Below, one piece after another: positions 18,801 to 27,470 of a stretch of DNA of 52,212 bases. Made by a program: the position numbers and the translations under genes. Every line of letters starts with the position of its first letter. The first letter of the stretch is position 1. This DNA is from an uncultured Roseateles sp. (lineage in GTDB: Bacteria; Pseudomonadota; Gammaproteobacteria; Burkholderiales; Burkholderiaceae), in contig CAMPJJ010000027.1 in NCBI GenBank assembly GCA_946886855.1, forward strand, positions 1 through 52,212. The letters run 5' to 3'. The notes beneath the pieces are model-generated. The model had not been told where the DNA came from, did no database searches, and was given only the letters and a program-made list of their open reading frames with translations.

Positions 18801-19760
18801 ATGACCATCAAAGTAGCCCTGGCCGGCGCCGGCGCCTTCGGCATCAAGCACCTGGACGGCATCAAGAACATCGACGGTGTCGAAGTCGTCTCCCTCGTCA
18901 GCCGCGACCTGGCCAAGACCCGGGAAGTGGCCGACAAGTATGGCATCCAGCACGTGACCACCAAGCTCGAAGACAGCCTGGCCATCAAGGAAGTGGACGC
19001 GGTGATCCTCTGCACCCCCACGCAGATGCATGCCAGCCAGTCCATCGCCTGCCTGGAAGCCGGCAAGCACGTGCAGGTCGAGATCCCGCTGTGCGACGTG
19101 CTGGCCGACGGCGAGAAGGTCGCCGCCCTGCAGAAGCAGACCGGCCTCGTCGCCATGTGCGGCCACACCCGCCGCTTCAACCCCAGCCACCAGTACGTGC
19201 ACAAGAAGATCAAGGCGGGCGAGTTCAATATCCAGCAGATGGATGTGCAGACGTTCTTCTTCCGCCGCACCAACATGAACGCGCTGGGCCAGCCGCGCAG
19301 CTGGACCGACCACCTGCTGTGGCACCACGCCGCCCACACCGTGGACCTGTTCGCCTACCAGGCCGGCAGCCCGATCGTGAAGGCCAACGCGATCCAGGGC
19401 CCGATTCACAAGGAGCTGGGCATCGCGATGGACATGAGCATCCAGCTGCAGGCAGCCAACGGCGCCATCTGCACGCTCAGCCTCTCGTTCAACAACGACG
19501 GCCCGCTGGGCACCTTCTTCCGCTACATCGGCGACACCGCCACCTACATCGCGCGCTACGACGACCTGGTGCAGTCGCACAGCAAGGGCCCCGAGACGCC
19601 GGTGGACGTGAGCCAGGTCGACGTGAGCATGAACGGCATCGAGCTGCAGGACCGCGAGTTCTTCGCCGCGATCAAGGAAGGCCGGGAGCCCAATGCCAGC
19701 GTGGCACAGGTCCTGCCGTGCTACCAGGTGCTGAACGGCCTGGAACGGCAACTCAACTGA
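18801..19760 (+). CDS. ligC: 4-carboxy-2-hydroxymuconate-6-semialdehyde dehydrogenase (LigC type)
   Basis: Oxidises the ring-cleavage hemiacetal to 2-pyrone-4,6-dicarboxylate with NADP. 319 residues of the Gfo/Idh/MocA family: GAGAFGIKHLDGI is the nucleotide site; the block usually reading EKP is replaced by QVEIPLCD, as in LigC enzymes. The C-terminal domain has CGHTRRFNPSHQYV and the histidine-rich WTDHLLWHHAAHTVDLF. Starts 40 bases after ligB. Confidence 0.94.
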   Translation: MTIKVALAGAGAFGIKHLDGIKNIDGVEVVSLVSRDLAKTREVADKYGIQHVTTKLEDSLAIKEVDAVILCTPTQMHASQSIACLEAGKHVQVEIPLCDVLADGEKVAALQKQTGLVAMCGHTRRFNPSHQYVHKKIKAGEFNIQQMDVQTFFFRRTNMNALGQPRSWTDHLLWHHAAHTVDLFAYQAGSPIVKANAIQGPIHKELGIAMDMSIQLQAANGAICTLSLSFNNDGPLGTFFRYIGDTATYIARYDDLVQSHSKGPETPVDVSQVDVSMNGIELQDREFFAAIKEGREPNASVAQVLPCYQVLNGLERQLN

Positions 19761-19838
19761 GTCCGCGCCATTTGGCACTGTATCGTTTCCACTGCCTGCA
19801 CGGCAAGCGCCGCGGGCGTTCTTCCTGGGAGAAGCGCA

Positions 19839-20840
19839 ATGCAGACACGCACCCTCGGCCCATTCGAAGTCAGCGCCATCGGTCTGGGCTGCATGAACCT
19901 CTCGCACGCCTACGGCGCGCCCGTCTCCGCCGACACGGGTGAGCGCGTGCTGCTGGCGGCGCTGGATGCCGGCGTGACGCTGTTCGACACGGCGGCGCTG
20001 TACGGCTTCGGTGCCAACGAGGAGTTGGTGGGCCGCGTCCTCCGGCCCCATCGCCAGCGCATCACCCTGTGCAGCAAGGGCGGCATGGCCGGCGTGAAGG
20101 GCGAGGACGGCGTGACGCGCCGCGTGATCGACGGCCGCCCCGCCACGCTGCGCAGCAACTGCGAGGACAGCCTGCGCCGCCTGGGCACCGACGTGATCGA
20201 CCTGTACTACCTGCACCGCTGGGACAAGCAGGTGCCCATCGAGGACTCGGTGGGCGAGCTGTCGCGGCTGGTCGCGGCAGGCAAGGTGCGGGCCATCGGC
20301 CTGTCGGAGGTCTCCGCCGCCACATTGCACCGCGCGCACGCCGTGCACCCCGTCGCCGCCGTGCAGACCGAGTACTCGCTGTGGACGCGCAACCCGGAGA
20401 TCGCGGTGCTCGACGCGTGCCGCGAGCTGGGCGCGGCCTTCGTTGCCTTCAGTCCCCTGGCGCGCGGCTTCCTCTGCGGCGAACTCGTGGACGTGGGTGC
20501 GCTCCACGAGAAGGACATCCGCCGCGCCATGCCGCGCTTCGCGCCCGAGGCCTACGCGGCCAACCTGAAGCTGCTGGACGGCTACCGCAGGATCGCGCGG
20601 GACGCGGGCTGCACCCCGGCACAGCTGGCCCTGGCCTGGCTGCTGCACCAGGGCGGCCACATCGTCCCCATTCCCGGCACCACGAGCGTGGAACACCTGC
20701 TGGACGACCTGGGCGCCGCCAACATGCGGCTGCACGCCGCGGTGATCGAGCGGCTGAACGTTCTGATCAACGAACTTACCGTGGTCGGCCAGCGCTACAG
20801 CGCGCAGAGCGCGAACGAGGTCGACACCGAAGCCTTCTGA
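19839..20840 (+). CDS. Aldo/keto reductase at the end of the lig operon
   Basis: A 333-residue NADPH-dependent AKR. The catalytic tetrad is visible: D50 and Y55 in FDTAALYGFG, K80 in CSKGG, and His in LYYLHRWD. The C-terminal NADP-binding block is PIPGTTSVEHLLDDLGA. GGGAGAAGCGCA precedes ATG 19839. The 78-base gap from ligC is wider than others in the operon, but the strand is the same and a hairpin follows the stop. It may reduce aromatic aldehydes or a pathway semialdehyde; substrate unknown. Confidence 0.88.
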   Translation: MQTRTLGPFEVSAIGLGCMNLSHAYGAPVSADTGERVLLAALDAGVTLFDTAALYGFGANEELVGRVLRPHRQRITLCSKGGMAGVKGEDGVTRRVIDGRPATLRSNCEDSLRRLGTDVIDLYYLHRWDKQVPIEDSVGELSRLVAAGKVRAIGLSEVSAATLHRAHAVHPVAAVQTEYSLWTRNPEIAVLDACRELGAAFVAFSPLARGFLCGELVDVGALHEKDIRRAMPRFAPEAYAANLKLLDGYRRIARDAGCTPAQLALAWLLHQGGHIVPIPGTTSVEHLLDDLGAANMRLHAAVIERLNVLINELTVVGQRYSAQSANEVDTEAF

Positions 20841-20881
20841 ACCGCGAAGGCCCCTGGCGTCCGCGAGCCCGCCTTCGCGGT
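20841..20881 (+). terminator. Strong hairpin at the end of the lig operon
   Basis: ACCGCGAAGGC (20841-20851) pairs perfectly with GCCTTCGCGGT (20871-20881), an 11-bp stem directly after the reductase stop and before a convergent gene. No T-run follows, so termination is inferred from stem and place. Confidence 0.5.
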
Positions 20882-20995
20882 GTTGCGGGCGCCCTGCTGC
20901 CGGTTCCACACGGTGCGAGGGCAGGAATGCCCAGGCGCGAGGTTGTGAGGTTCACCCCGCCCTCCTCCGGCGGTCGGGCCGCGCCCCGGACCGCG

Positions 20996-21733
20996 TCAGG
21001 GTGCTCCGGCGCGGGCCAGCAGGCGGCCGTAGCCTGGAACCCCCGGCAGCGCGCCAAGCTTGCGCATGCAGTACCAGGCCACCGCCGTGTTGCTCGTGAC
21101 GACGGGCCGTCCCAGGGAACGCTCCAGGGCCTCGATGGTCTCGGCCGTCCGCACGGTGGTGCAACTGAGGACGTATGCGTCCGCCCGCGCATGGGCATGG
21201 CGCGTGGCGAACGCATGCCACGCCTGCGGCGCGATGGCCATCATCTCGCGGCCGGTGCGGCAATCCAGGCCGGCGTTGCCGAGGATCTCGAATCCATGCT
21301 CGGCGAAGTAAGCCGCCTCCCGGTCATTGACGGCCGCCGTGTACGGGGAGAGCAGCACCACGCGCCGCGCGGGCAGGGCCTGCAGCGCCGCCACCAGGGC
21401 CTGCGACGTGGCCACGCAGGGCAGCCCAGTCGCGGACTGGATGCGCGCGAGAATCGACGCCTCCAGCTCGGTGCTGTAGGTCGACACGGCGGTGCAATGG
21501 AACACCACGATGTCGACGCCCGCGTCCGCGAGCAGCTCGGCCGCCGGCTCGACATCCCGGGCCATGCCCAGCAGGCTCGCCTCCGAACTGTCCACGAGCT
21601 TCAGCCGCGTGACCGCGATGGCGATGTCGGCGGGAAGCATCGCGCGCAGTTGCGGCTCGGCGGCCTGGTTCACGGAGGGCAGCAGCACGCCGATGCGCCC
21701 GCCCGATCCGTAGTCGAGTGCTGGGGCGGTCAT
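20996..21733 (-). CDS. Asp/Glu-racemase superfamily protein (maleate isomerase/arylmalonate decarboxylase type)
   Basis: A 245-residue cofactor-independent enzyme of the Asp/Glu racemase fold. The two active-site cysteines are in VFHCTAVST and LSCTTVRTAETI; RIGVLLPSVNQAAEP is the N-terminal substrate block. The pairing fits maleate cis-trans isomerase or arylmalonate decarboxylase relatives. It is the last gene of the minus-strand operon, 13 bases after a Bug receptor gene. It could isomerise or decarboxylate an unsaturated diacid produced by the upstream cupin and amidohydrolase; this is inference. Confidence 0.85.
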   Translation of the reverse strand: MTAPALDYGSGGRIGVLLPSVNQAAEPQLRAMLPADIAIAVTRLKLVDSSEASLLGMARDVEPAAELLADAGVDIVVFHCTAVSTYSTELEASILARIQSATGLPCVATSQALVAALQALPARRVVLLSPYTAAVNDREAAYFAEHGFEILGNAGLDCRTGREMMAIAPQAWHAFATRHAHARADAYVLSCTTVRTAETIEALERSLGRPVVTSNTAVAWYCMRKLGALPGVPGYGRLLARAGAP

Positions 21734-21746
21734 GCCGATGCGCCCT

Positions 21747-22754
21747 TCAGTTCAGCTTGAGCCCGAGCTCCTTGATCAGGGGCGCGTACTTGGCGGTCTC
21801 CCGCCGGATGGTCTCGTCCATCTCCTCGGGCGTGGTGCCCGCCGTCTCCAGACCGAACACCATGAGCTGGTCCCTGACTTCCTTGCGCTGCACGACCTCC
21901 ACAACGTCCTTGTGGATCTTGTCGATGATCGCCCGCGGCGTGCCGGCGGGCGCGGACAGTGCATTCCACATCAACAGTTCGTAGCCCTTGAGCCCGGCCT
22001 CCGCCAGCGTCGGCACGTCGGGCAAGGCCGCGGAGCGGACCGGACCCGTCGTGGCCAGTGCACGGATCTTCCCGGACTGGATGTGCGGGACATTGGCGGC
22101 GATGCCGTCGAAGCTGACCTCGACGTCCCCCGAGAGCATTCCTTTGACGACCTCCGAGGCGCCGCGGTACGGCACCTGGACCAGCTTGATCCCGCTCTGC
22201 CGCGTGAACATCTCGCCTGCGAGCTGTGTGGACGTGGTGCTGGAGCCGTAGTTGATGCTGCCGGGCTGGGCCCGGGCGGCAGCCACCAGGTCGGCCACCG
22301 CCCTGAAGGGTGTCCGGTCGGTTGCGGTGAGCACCAGGGACTGGCGGGCGACGATCGAGATGGACGCGAAGTCCTTGATCGGATCGTAGGGCAGCCGCGA
22401 ATACAGCGCCGGGTTCAGCGTGTAGGTCGAATCCAGGGGCATGAACAAGGTGTAGCCGTCGGGCGCGGCCCGGGCGGCCTCCTGCGCCGCGATCAGCGTG
22501 TTGGCCCCGCCCTTGTTGTCGACGACGACGGGCTGGCGCCACTTTTCGGACAGGCGTTGCGCGATCGCGCGGCCCAGCACGTCGGCGGGACCGCCGGCCG
22601 GGAAGGGCACGATCAGGCGCACCGGCCTGGCGGGGAAGCTGGTCGCGGCCTGCGCCTGCGCCTGCGCCGCGGCGGGCAGGACCGGCAGCATAAGCATCGG
22701 GACGAACAGCGCGGCGCGCGGCGCCACGCGGCGCAGCAGATGGAACATGGGCAT
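21747..22754 (-). CDS. Bug/TctC-family receptor (2 of 6)
   Basis: A 335-residue periplasmic receptor. A signal peptide (LFVPMLMLPVLPAAAQAQA) is followed by FPARPVRLIVPFPAGGPAD, VVDNKGGANTLI, PDGYTLF, YGSSTTSTQLAGEMF and VPYRGASEVV. ATG 22754 follows AGGAGACCCCC. It is the fourth gene of the minus-strand operon 25244-20996, between the amidohydrolase and the isomerase. No membrane partner is present. Confidence 0.9.
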   Translation of the reverse strand: MPMFHLLRRVAPRAALFVPMLMLPVLPAAAQAQAQAATSFPARPVRLIVPFPAGGPADVLGRAIAQRLSEKWRQPVVVDNKGGANTLIAAQEAARAAPDGYTLFMPLDSTYTLNPALYSRLPYDPIKDFASISIVARQSLVLTATDRTPFRAVADLVAAARAQPGSINYGSSTTSTQLAGEMFTRQSGIKLVQVPYRGASEVVKGMLSGDVEVSFDGIAANVPHIQSGKIRALATTGPVRSAALPDVPTLAEAGLKGYELLMWNALSAPAGTPRAIIDKIHKDVVEVVQRKEVRDQLMVFGLETAGTTPEEMDETIRRETAKYAPLIKELGLKLN

Positions 22755-22810
22755 GGGGGTCTCCTATTTCTCGTGATCGCGGGGGGGTCGGCGGCGCCGG
22801 AGCGGGCCGC

Positions 22811-23725
22811 TCAGAACCCGTACAACTGCTCGGGGTTGCGCACCAGGATCCGGTGGCGCAGCGCTTCGTCGGGCACCCAAGTCAGCATCTGGTCCAGCAG
22901 GTCCGTGGTGTTGGGCATCTCGCCCTTGAACGAGACGTGCGGCCAGTCGCTGGCCCATACCAGGCGGTCCGGCCGGGCGGCCAGCAGCGCCTGGATGTAG
23001 GGCACCATGTCCTCGTACGGCGGAGGGAGTGCCGACATCCGGTAGCCGCAGGACAGCTTGACCCAGCATCGCCCCTTGTTTACCAGCCTCAGCAGCGCCT
23101 GGAAGCCAGGCTGCCCCAAGCCGTCACCGGGCCTGAGAGAGCCCATGTGGTCAATCACGACATCGGTGGGCAGTTCGCGCAGGGTGGGCTCCATCTCGGC
23201 CAGCGGAGCCCGGCCCTGGTCATCCATGACGTGGAGCTGCACATGCCAGCCCAGGCGGGCGATGCGCGCCGCGAGCGTCGGCATCTCGGCCAGCGGGACG
23301 GCGCCGGCATGGCCGATGTTGTAGCGCACTCCCCGCACGCCGACTTCGTGCAGGCGGTCCAGTTCGGCCTCCTGCACGTCGGCCCGCAGCGCGACGACGA
23401 CGCGCGCCGGCCGGCCCAGCTCGGCCACCGCCGCTAGGTGCCGGCGGTTGTCGGTGCCGTAGCCGCTGGGCTGCACGAGCACTAGGCGCTCAACGCCCAG
23501 GGTGTCGTGCAACGCGCGCAGCTGCGCCGGCAAGGCATCGGGCACATCGAAGGCGCGCGTCGCGGCCACCGGATAGCGGTCAGCGGGGCCGTAGACATGC
23601 ACATGGCAATCCGCGGTCCCCGGCGGGCAGACCAGCCGGGGCTTGCGGGGAGCTGGATCGGGAGGCTGGCACAGCGGAATCTCCGCGCCGGCCCGGATGC
23701 TCATTGCAGGCGACGGGCTGCTCAT
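22811..23725 (-). CDS. Amidohydrolase related to 2-pyrone-4,6-dicarboxylate hydrolase
   Basis: A 304-residue member of the LigI-like amidohydrolase family: GTADCHVHVYGPADRYP, VLVQPSGYGTDNR, GVRGVRYNIGH, VVIDHMGSL, and LVWASDWPHVSF with the catalytic Asp. It shares the active-site frame of the true LigI at 16504 but differs in the substrate loops, so a lactone or other carboxylic substrate is likely rather than 2-pyrone-4,6-dicarboxylate itself. It starts inside the stop of the cupin gene (ATGA overlap). Confidence 0.87.
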   Translation of the reverse strand: MSSPSPAMSIRAGAEIPLCQPPDPAPRKPRLVCPPGTADCHVHVYGPADRYPVAATRAFDVPDALPAQLRALHDTLGVERLVLVQPSGYGTDNRRHLAAVAELGRPARVVVALRADVQEAELDRLHEVGVRGVRYNIGHAGAVPLAEMPTLAARIARLGWHVQLHVMDDQGRAPLAEMEPTLRELPTDVVIDHMGSLRPGDGLGQPGFQALLRLVNKGRCWVKLSCGYRMSALPPPYEDMVPYIQALLAARPDRLVWASDWPHVSFKGEMPNTTDLLDQMLTWVPDEALRHRILVRNPEQLYGF

Positions 23726-24246
23726 TCGTAGATCCGATCCTCGTACAGCACCACCGGCACTTCCTTGTTCTTCTCGGAATAGCCATCGAAGGGCTTGCCC
23801 TCCAGGTCGATGCGCGCGAGCACGTCGCTGTCGGGGTCGATGTGCGCGCCGATGCGCAGCATGACGAGTTCCTCCCCGTCCTCCTTCGCATGGAACCAGT
23901 AGAAGGTGCCGGCCGGCAGCAGCACGCAGTCGTTCCTGCCGACCTCGCGCGTCTCGCCATTCGGTCCGTGGAACACCGCGCCGCCCTGCAGGATGACGAA
24001 CACGTGGTCCTCGTTGGAATGCGCGTGGATCTCGTTCTCGCCGCCGCTCGCGTAGGTCTTGAGCACCACGTTCATGTAGCGCGACGCGCCAAGGACCTGG
24101 TTGGTGCGGCCCTGCTTCGGCAACTGGGCCCGGATGTGGAAGAAGCTGGGCTGGCCCGGCTTTTCCAGGCGCGCCATCTCGGCGCGCCACTCCGCGGCGC
24201 TGTTGACGATCGGCGCGAAGCTGTTGGTAAGTCTGTTCGTGGTCAT
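23722..24246 (-). CDS. Cupin-domain protein, possible dioxygenase
   Basis: A 174-residue single-cupin protein. Motif 1 is GGENEIHAHSNEDHVFVILQG (two His plus the acidic ligand), motif 2 is VLLPAGTFYWFHAKE with the third His. This metal set is typical of small Fe/Mn/Ni cupin dioxygenases and isomerases, and also of plain binding proteins. ATG 24246 follows AAGGAGATCACC. It precedes the LigI-like hydrolase with an ATGA overlap, which suggests the two act in sequence. Substrate unknown. Confidence 0.82.
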   Translation of the reverse strand: MTTNRLTNSFAPIVNSAAEWRAEMARLEKPGQPSFFHIRAQLPKQGRTNQVLGASRYMNVVLKTYASGGENEIHAHSNEDHVFVILQGGAVFHGPNGETREVGRNDCVLLPAGTFYWFHAKEDGEELVMLRIGAHIDPDSDVLARIDLEGKPFDGYSEKNKEVPVVLYEDRIYE

Positions 24247-24266
24247 GGTGATCTCCTTCGTGAATG

Positions 24267-25244
24267 TCAATCGATCCTGATGCCGGCTTCCGCGATGACG
24301 GGACGCCACCTGGCGGCCTCCGAGGTGATGAAGCCGCGCAGCGCCTGCGGCGAGCTGGCGTCGGCCAGCAGCCCGGCGCCCAGGAGCTTCTCCTGCACGT
24401 CCTTGGATGCGAGGGCCTGCGTCAGCGCGCGGTTGAGCTCGTCCACCACCGCCGCGGGCGTTCCCTTGGGCGCCAGCAGCGCCATCCACACGTCGATGTC
24501 GGGCAGTTTGATCCCCACATCGGCCATCGACGGCACGTTGGGCAGCGTAGGGATGGGCTTGGCGCTCAGGCGCGCGAGCGGCCGCAGCGTGCCCTTCTCG
24601 AAATGGGGCATGGCGGTCGTGATGCCGTCGATGGTGAACGTGACGTCCTTGGTCAGTAGGCTCTGGGTCGTGCCCGCGCTGCCCTTGTAGGGAACCGAGA
24701 CCACCTCCTTGCCCAGCGTGCGCTTGAGCAGTTCGCCGGAGAGCTGGGACGTGAAGGTGCCGAAGCCATAGCTCAGCGCGGCAGGGCCGGCCTTGGCCTG
24801 CGCGACCAGCGCCTGCATGGACTGCGGACCGGCCTGGTGCGTCATAACCACCAGGGGCGTGGTGGCCACCTTGCCGATCGGCTCGAAGTCCTTGACGGGA
24901 TCGTAGGGCAGCTTGGCGTAGAGGTACTGGTTCATCACCAGCGTGTTGTCGATGGCCATCAGCAGCGTGTAGCCGTCCGGCGCCGCCTTCGCCACCGCAT
25001 CGGCGCCGATGATGGTGTTGGCCCCAGGCTTGTTGTCCACCACGATCGGCTGGCGCATCAGCTCGCCCATGCGCTGCCCGACGACGCGGGCCAGCAGGTC
25101 GGTGGGACCGCCGGCCGGGAACGGCACGACCATCCGGATCGGCCGGCTGGGATAGTCACGGGAAGCTGGTGCTTGTGCGTGCACCGGAAGGGCGGCGCAA
25201 ATGAGCGACACGGCGAGGGCCGCGGCGACCTGGAAGGTCTTCAT
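24267..25244 (-). CDS. Bug/TctC-family receptor (3 of 6), first gene of its operon
   Basis: A 325-residue receptor. Signal peptide MKTFQVAAALAVSLICAALPVHAQ, then YPSRPIRMVVPFPAGGPTD, VVDNKPGANTIIG, PDGYTLL, YGFGTFTSQLSGELL, VPYKGSAGTT. ATG 25244 follows AGGAGACACCCC. First gene of the minus-strand operon Bug, cupin, amidohydrolase, Bug, isomerase. The two receptors of the operon are distinct, so it may take up two related acids. Confidence 0.9.
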   Translation of the reverse strand: MKTFQVAAALAVSLICAALPVHAQAPASRDYPSRPIRMVVPFPAGGPTDLLARVVGQRMGELMRQPIVVDNKPGANTIIGADAVAKAAPDGYTLLMAIDNTLVMNQYLYAKLPYDPVKDFEPIGKVATTPLVVMTHQAGPQSMQALVAQAKAGPAALSYGFGTFTSQLSGELLKRTLGKEVVSVPYKGSAGTTQSLLTKDVTFTIDGITTAMPHFEKGTLRPLARLSAKPIPTLPNVPSMADVGIKLPDIDVWMALLAPKGTPAAVVDELNRALTQALASKDVQEKLLGAGLLADASSPQALRGFITSEAARWRPVIAEAGIRID

Positions 25245-25271
25245 GGGGTGTCTCCTGGGCGGTTGTCGATA

Positions 25272-25292
25272 TCCGCGATTCGTTGTCGCGGA
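25272..25292. promoter_or_regulatory. Perfect 7-bp inverted repeat upstream of the Bug-cupin operon
   Basis: TCCGCGA (25272-25278), loop TTCGTTG, TCGCGGA (25286-25292). It lies 28 bases before the start codon at 25244, in the probable leader, so it may be an operator or an RNA hairpin. Confidence 0.35.
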
Positions 25293-25298
25293 CGCTTG

Positions 25299-25312
25299 TT
25301 GACCGCCGTCAA
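25299..25312. promoter_or_regulatory. TTGAC-N4-GTCAA palindrome
   Basis: TTGACCGCCGTCAA, 5-base perfect arms, 55 bases upstream of the start at 25244. Each arm also reads as a -35-like TTGAC. Probable operator of the unknown-pathway operon; no regulator gene is adjacent. Confidence 0.4.
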
Positions 25313-26038
25313 TTCTGGTGGGCCCGTGCGTCCCCGGCAACGCAGGCTGGCCTATTCGCTGTATCGAAGAAATGAATTCACCAGGATCCACGCCCTTCAT
25401 AGATCTGAACCGTCGCCAGTGGTGGCCAACTCCGAAGAGGCGCGGCGCCCTCCAGGGGCATGGCCCATGGGTTACGCCACGCGCCGCGCGGCCGACGGCA
25501 GGCAGCGTGGTCACCATTGGGTACAGGCGCGGCCGCACGAAGCGCAGTTCGCGCTCCACATCACAGCAGGCCGGCTTAATCCGCCGGAGTTCCTGGTCCT
25601 GCCCTTGTCCGCCGCGCTTGCCTGGCAGCTGGCGAGCGCATCCGCATCGCTGAGCACCTGGCCGACGCGCAATGAGAGGTCCAACTCGAGAAGGCGCCGG
25701 CGTCGCTCAAAGCCTGGGTGGCGCGGGCGGTGCGGTGCGCGCCTGCGCATGCGACGGTGCCGGGGACCAGCGTTCCGGGAGAGCCCATGTTCGCTGACTG
25801 CACCGGCGAAGCGACGGGCCCTCAGCCGCGGCGCGGGCGCAGCACGCCAACGCGCGAGCCGATCAGAGCGGCGCGGCCGCTCCGAGGCGCAGCTTCAAGC
25901 GGCCTTCGGGCCGCTCGGCGCACCACGCTGAGCGCAGTGCCTTCTGCCGCCCGCGCCGGGCGGTGGGCCCGGACTTGCGCAGTGGGCAATGCCCTTGCCC
26001 ACCTTCTCGGAGCGTTCCGCGGGCAGGTACCCGTGCGC

Positions 26039-26067
26039 AAAAAAAGGCGCCGGGTTGCCCCGGCACC
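26039..26067 (-). terminator. Intrinsic terminator after porin 2
   Basis: Read on the minus strand: GGTGCCGGG, loop GCAA, CCCGGCGCC, then seven T. One G-T pair in a 9-bp stem. It lies about 90 bases after the porin stop and is the clearest rho-independent terminator in the window. Confidence 0.85.
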
Positions 26068-26158
26068 AAACCTTGGAGATAACAATGCAAAAGGGTCCCG
26101 GCGTCCTGCCACCGCAGCCCGTCGCGGAGCTGCGGCGACGCGGCGCCGGTCGCCATCA

Positions 26159-27280
26159 TCAGAAGTTGTGCCGGACCCCCATGTAGATGTTCCGGGAACT
26201 GCCGCTGGCCGAGCCGACCAGCGTGGCCGGCGCCTGCGCAGTGCCGGTGCCCAGCACGTACTGCGAGCCGTTCTTGTTGCTGATCTGTCCCACGCCGAAG
26301 TACAGGCGCGTCCTCTTCGACAGGTCGTAGTCGCCGCCGAGTGCAATCCAGTTCGCGTCCCGGTTGCCCGTCAACGCCGTGTAGTCCGACCTGTCGTTGA
26401 CGCGGGTGAACTGGGCAATGGCCGTGAATTGCCCGAAAGGCACGCGCACGCCGACGTTGGTCAGCCTGAACTCGCTCGTCGAGGCACCCGGGAGCCGCGC
26501 GATGGCTCCGGTGCAGGTCACGCAGGAATTCTTCTCCACCGTCATGCCCATGAAAAACTTGGCGAAGCGGGCGTCGTACGAGCCACCGAGCACCATCGCC
26601 GAGACCTTGCCCGCGGCGTCGTCCGGTCCCTCCTGCCGCTGGAAGCCAGCGTTGAGGTCGAAGCCGCCGGCTTGGTATCGCGCGGATGCGCCGTACCCGC
26701 GTCCGATCGTCGCCGAATTCTCACCGAACGAGTACTGGCCACGGAACTCGATGCCGCCCCAGCGCGGCGACACGTAGTTGACCGCGTTGTCCTGCCGCGC
26801 CGACACGCCCATCGGCAGCACCTGGCGCTGCGTGGTCGGGCTGATGTTCCGGGTGAGCGCGAGCAGCCCGCCCGCGCCTTCCCAGACGAAGGCATCCACA
26901 CTGCTCTGGACCATGTAGTAGGGAGTGGGAATGCGGCCCATCTGCAACGTGCCGAACCGCGCGTCGCTCAGCCCGACCGACGCCTCGCGTCCGAACGCGC
27001 GACCGCCTTGGCCGAGCGTGCCGTCGTCGAGGTTGATGCCCATCTCGAGGCGGAAGACAGCAGCAAGCCCTCCCCCAAGGTCCTCCACACCGCGAAAGCC
27101 CAGGTTGCTCCCGGCGCTTCCCCCCGAGATCACCCGATTGACGCTACCGCCTCCCGAACGCGGCGAGTCCACGCCTGCATCCGCTCGCCCATAGATGGTC
27201 ACGCTGCTCTGCGCGTTGGCTGCGCCGCAGACGGACAGCAGCACGGCGCATGCGACCGCATGCTTGGCCATTCCGTTCAT
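26159..27280 (-). CDS. General porin 2
   Basis: A 373-residue outer-membrane porin. Signal peptide cut after GAANAQ; first strand [33 protein letters not shown]; final strand NIYMGVRHNF ending in Phe. It is closely similar to porin 1 along its length and shares the uncommon paired cysteines, here EKNSCVTCTGA. AAGGAGACAACT precedes ATG 27280. Two copies of the TTAG-type dyad sit 159-190 bases upstream, so it is likely under the same regulator as the exported hydrolase and the phthalate operon. Confidence 0.93.
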   Translation of the reverse strand: MNGMAKHAVACAVLLSVCGAANAQSSVTIYGRADAGVDSPRSGGGSVNRVISGGSAGSNLGFRGVEDLGGGLAAVFRLEMGINLDDGTLGQGGRAFGREASVGLSDARFGTLQMGRIPTPYYMVQSSVDAFVWEGAGGLLALTRNISPTTQRQVLPMGVSARQDNAVNYVSPRWGGIEFRGQYSFGENSATIGRGYGASARYQAGGFDLNAGFQRQEGPDDAAGKVSAMVLGGSYDARFAKFFMGMTVEKNSCVTCTGAIARLPGASTSEFRLTNVGVRVPFGQFTAIAQFTRVNDRSDYTALTGNRDANWIALGGDYDLSKRTRLYFGVGQISNKNGSQYVLGTGTAQAPATLVGSASGSSRNIYMGVRHNF

Positions 27281-27431
27281 AGTTGTCTCCTTCGTTGAAC
27301 TTGGGGCTTTGCCCCACTTCCTCTTCTTCACATTGCGCCTGGCGTCTCATGGGAAAGTTCCACGCGCAGCCCACCAAAGACCACATCGCTCGATGACTCG
27401 CGGATTCATCGTGGCTCCTCCGGCTCGGGGA

Positions 27432-27437
27432 AGTATA
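27432..27437 (-). promoter_or_regulatory. -10-like TATACT of porin 2
   Basis: TATACT on the minus strand, just downstream of the inner operator copy. No good -35 is present at 17 bases, which would fit an activated or repressor-masked promoter. Weak call. Confidence 0.3.
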
Positions 27438-27438
27438 G

Positions 27439-27470
27439 ATAGTCGACTAACTTTTTAGATAGTCACCTAA
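27439..27470. promoter_or_regulatory. Tandem TTAG-type operators upstream of porin 2
   Basis: ATAGTCGACTAA (27439-27450) and ATAGTCACCTAA (27459-27470), each preceded by TAG, form direct repeats 20 bases apart, two helical turns, so two dimers could bind on one face. TAGTCGACTA is a perfect 10-base palindrome. Confidence 0.6.

Larger units (their letters stand above)
25245..26158. other. Spacer of 914 bases
   Basis: Between the divergently placed Bug operon and porin 2. Near the Bug start it carries two inverted repeats (25272-25292 and 25299-25312). The middle shows only broken frames; one plus-strand stretch at about 25600-25800 has protein-like wording interrupted by a stop and may be a gene remnant, unidentified. 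The right end holds the porin terminator. An isolated TTGGAGATAACA-ATG at 26084 starts a 34-codon frame that runs into the porin's end and looks spurious. Confidence 0.4.

Noticed and set aside
20996..21733. Reading this gene as the missing maleylacetoacetate isomerase
   Set aside because: That enzyme is a zeta-class glutathione transferase; this protein has the Asp/Glu racemase fold with two catalytic cysteines and lies in another operon.
25590..25830. Protein-like wording in a broken plus-strand frame (GERIRIAEHLADA, stop, then EVQLEKAPASLKAWVA)
   Set aside because: Suggests a gene remnant, but the stretch is short, has a stop inside and I recognise no family; not enough to call a pseudogene.
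26084..26186. A small plus-strand frame after TTGGAGATAACA
   Set aside because: The ribosome site looks good, but the 34 codons run antisense into the end of porin 2 and resemble nothing; probably chance or an old remnant.
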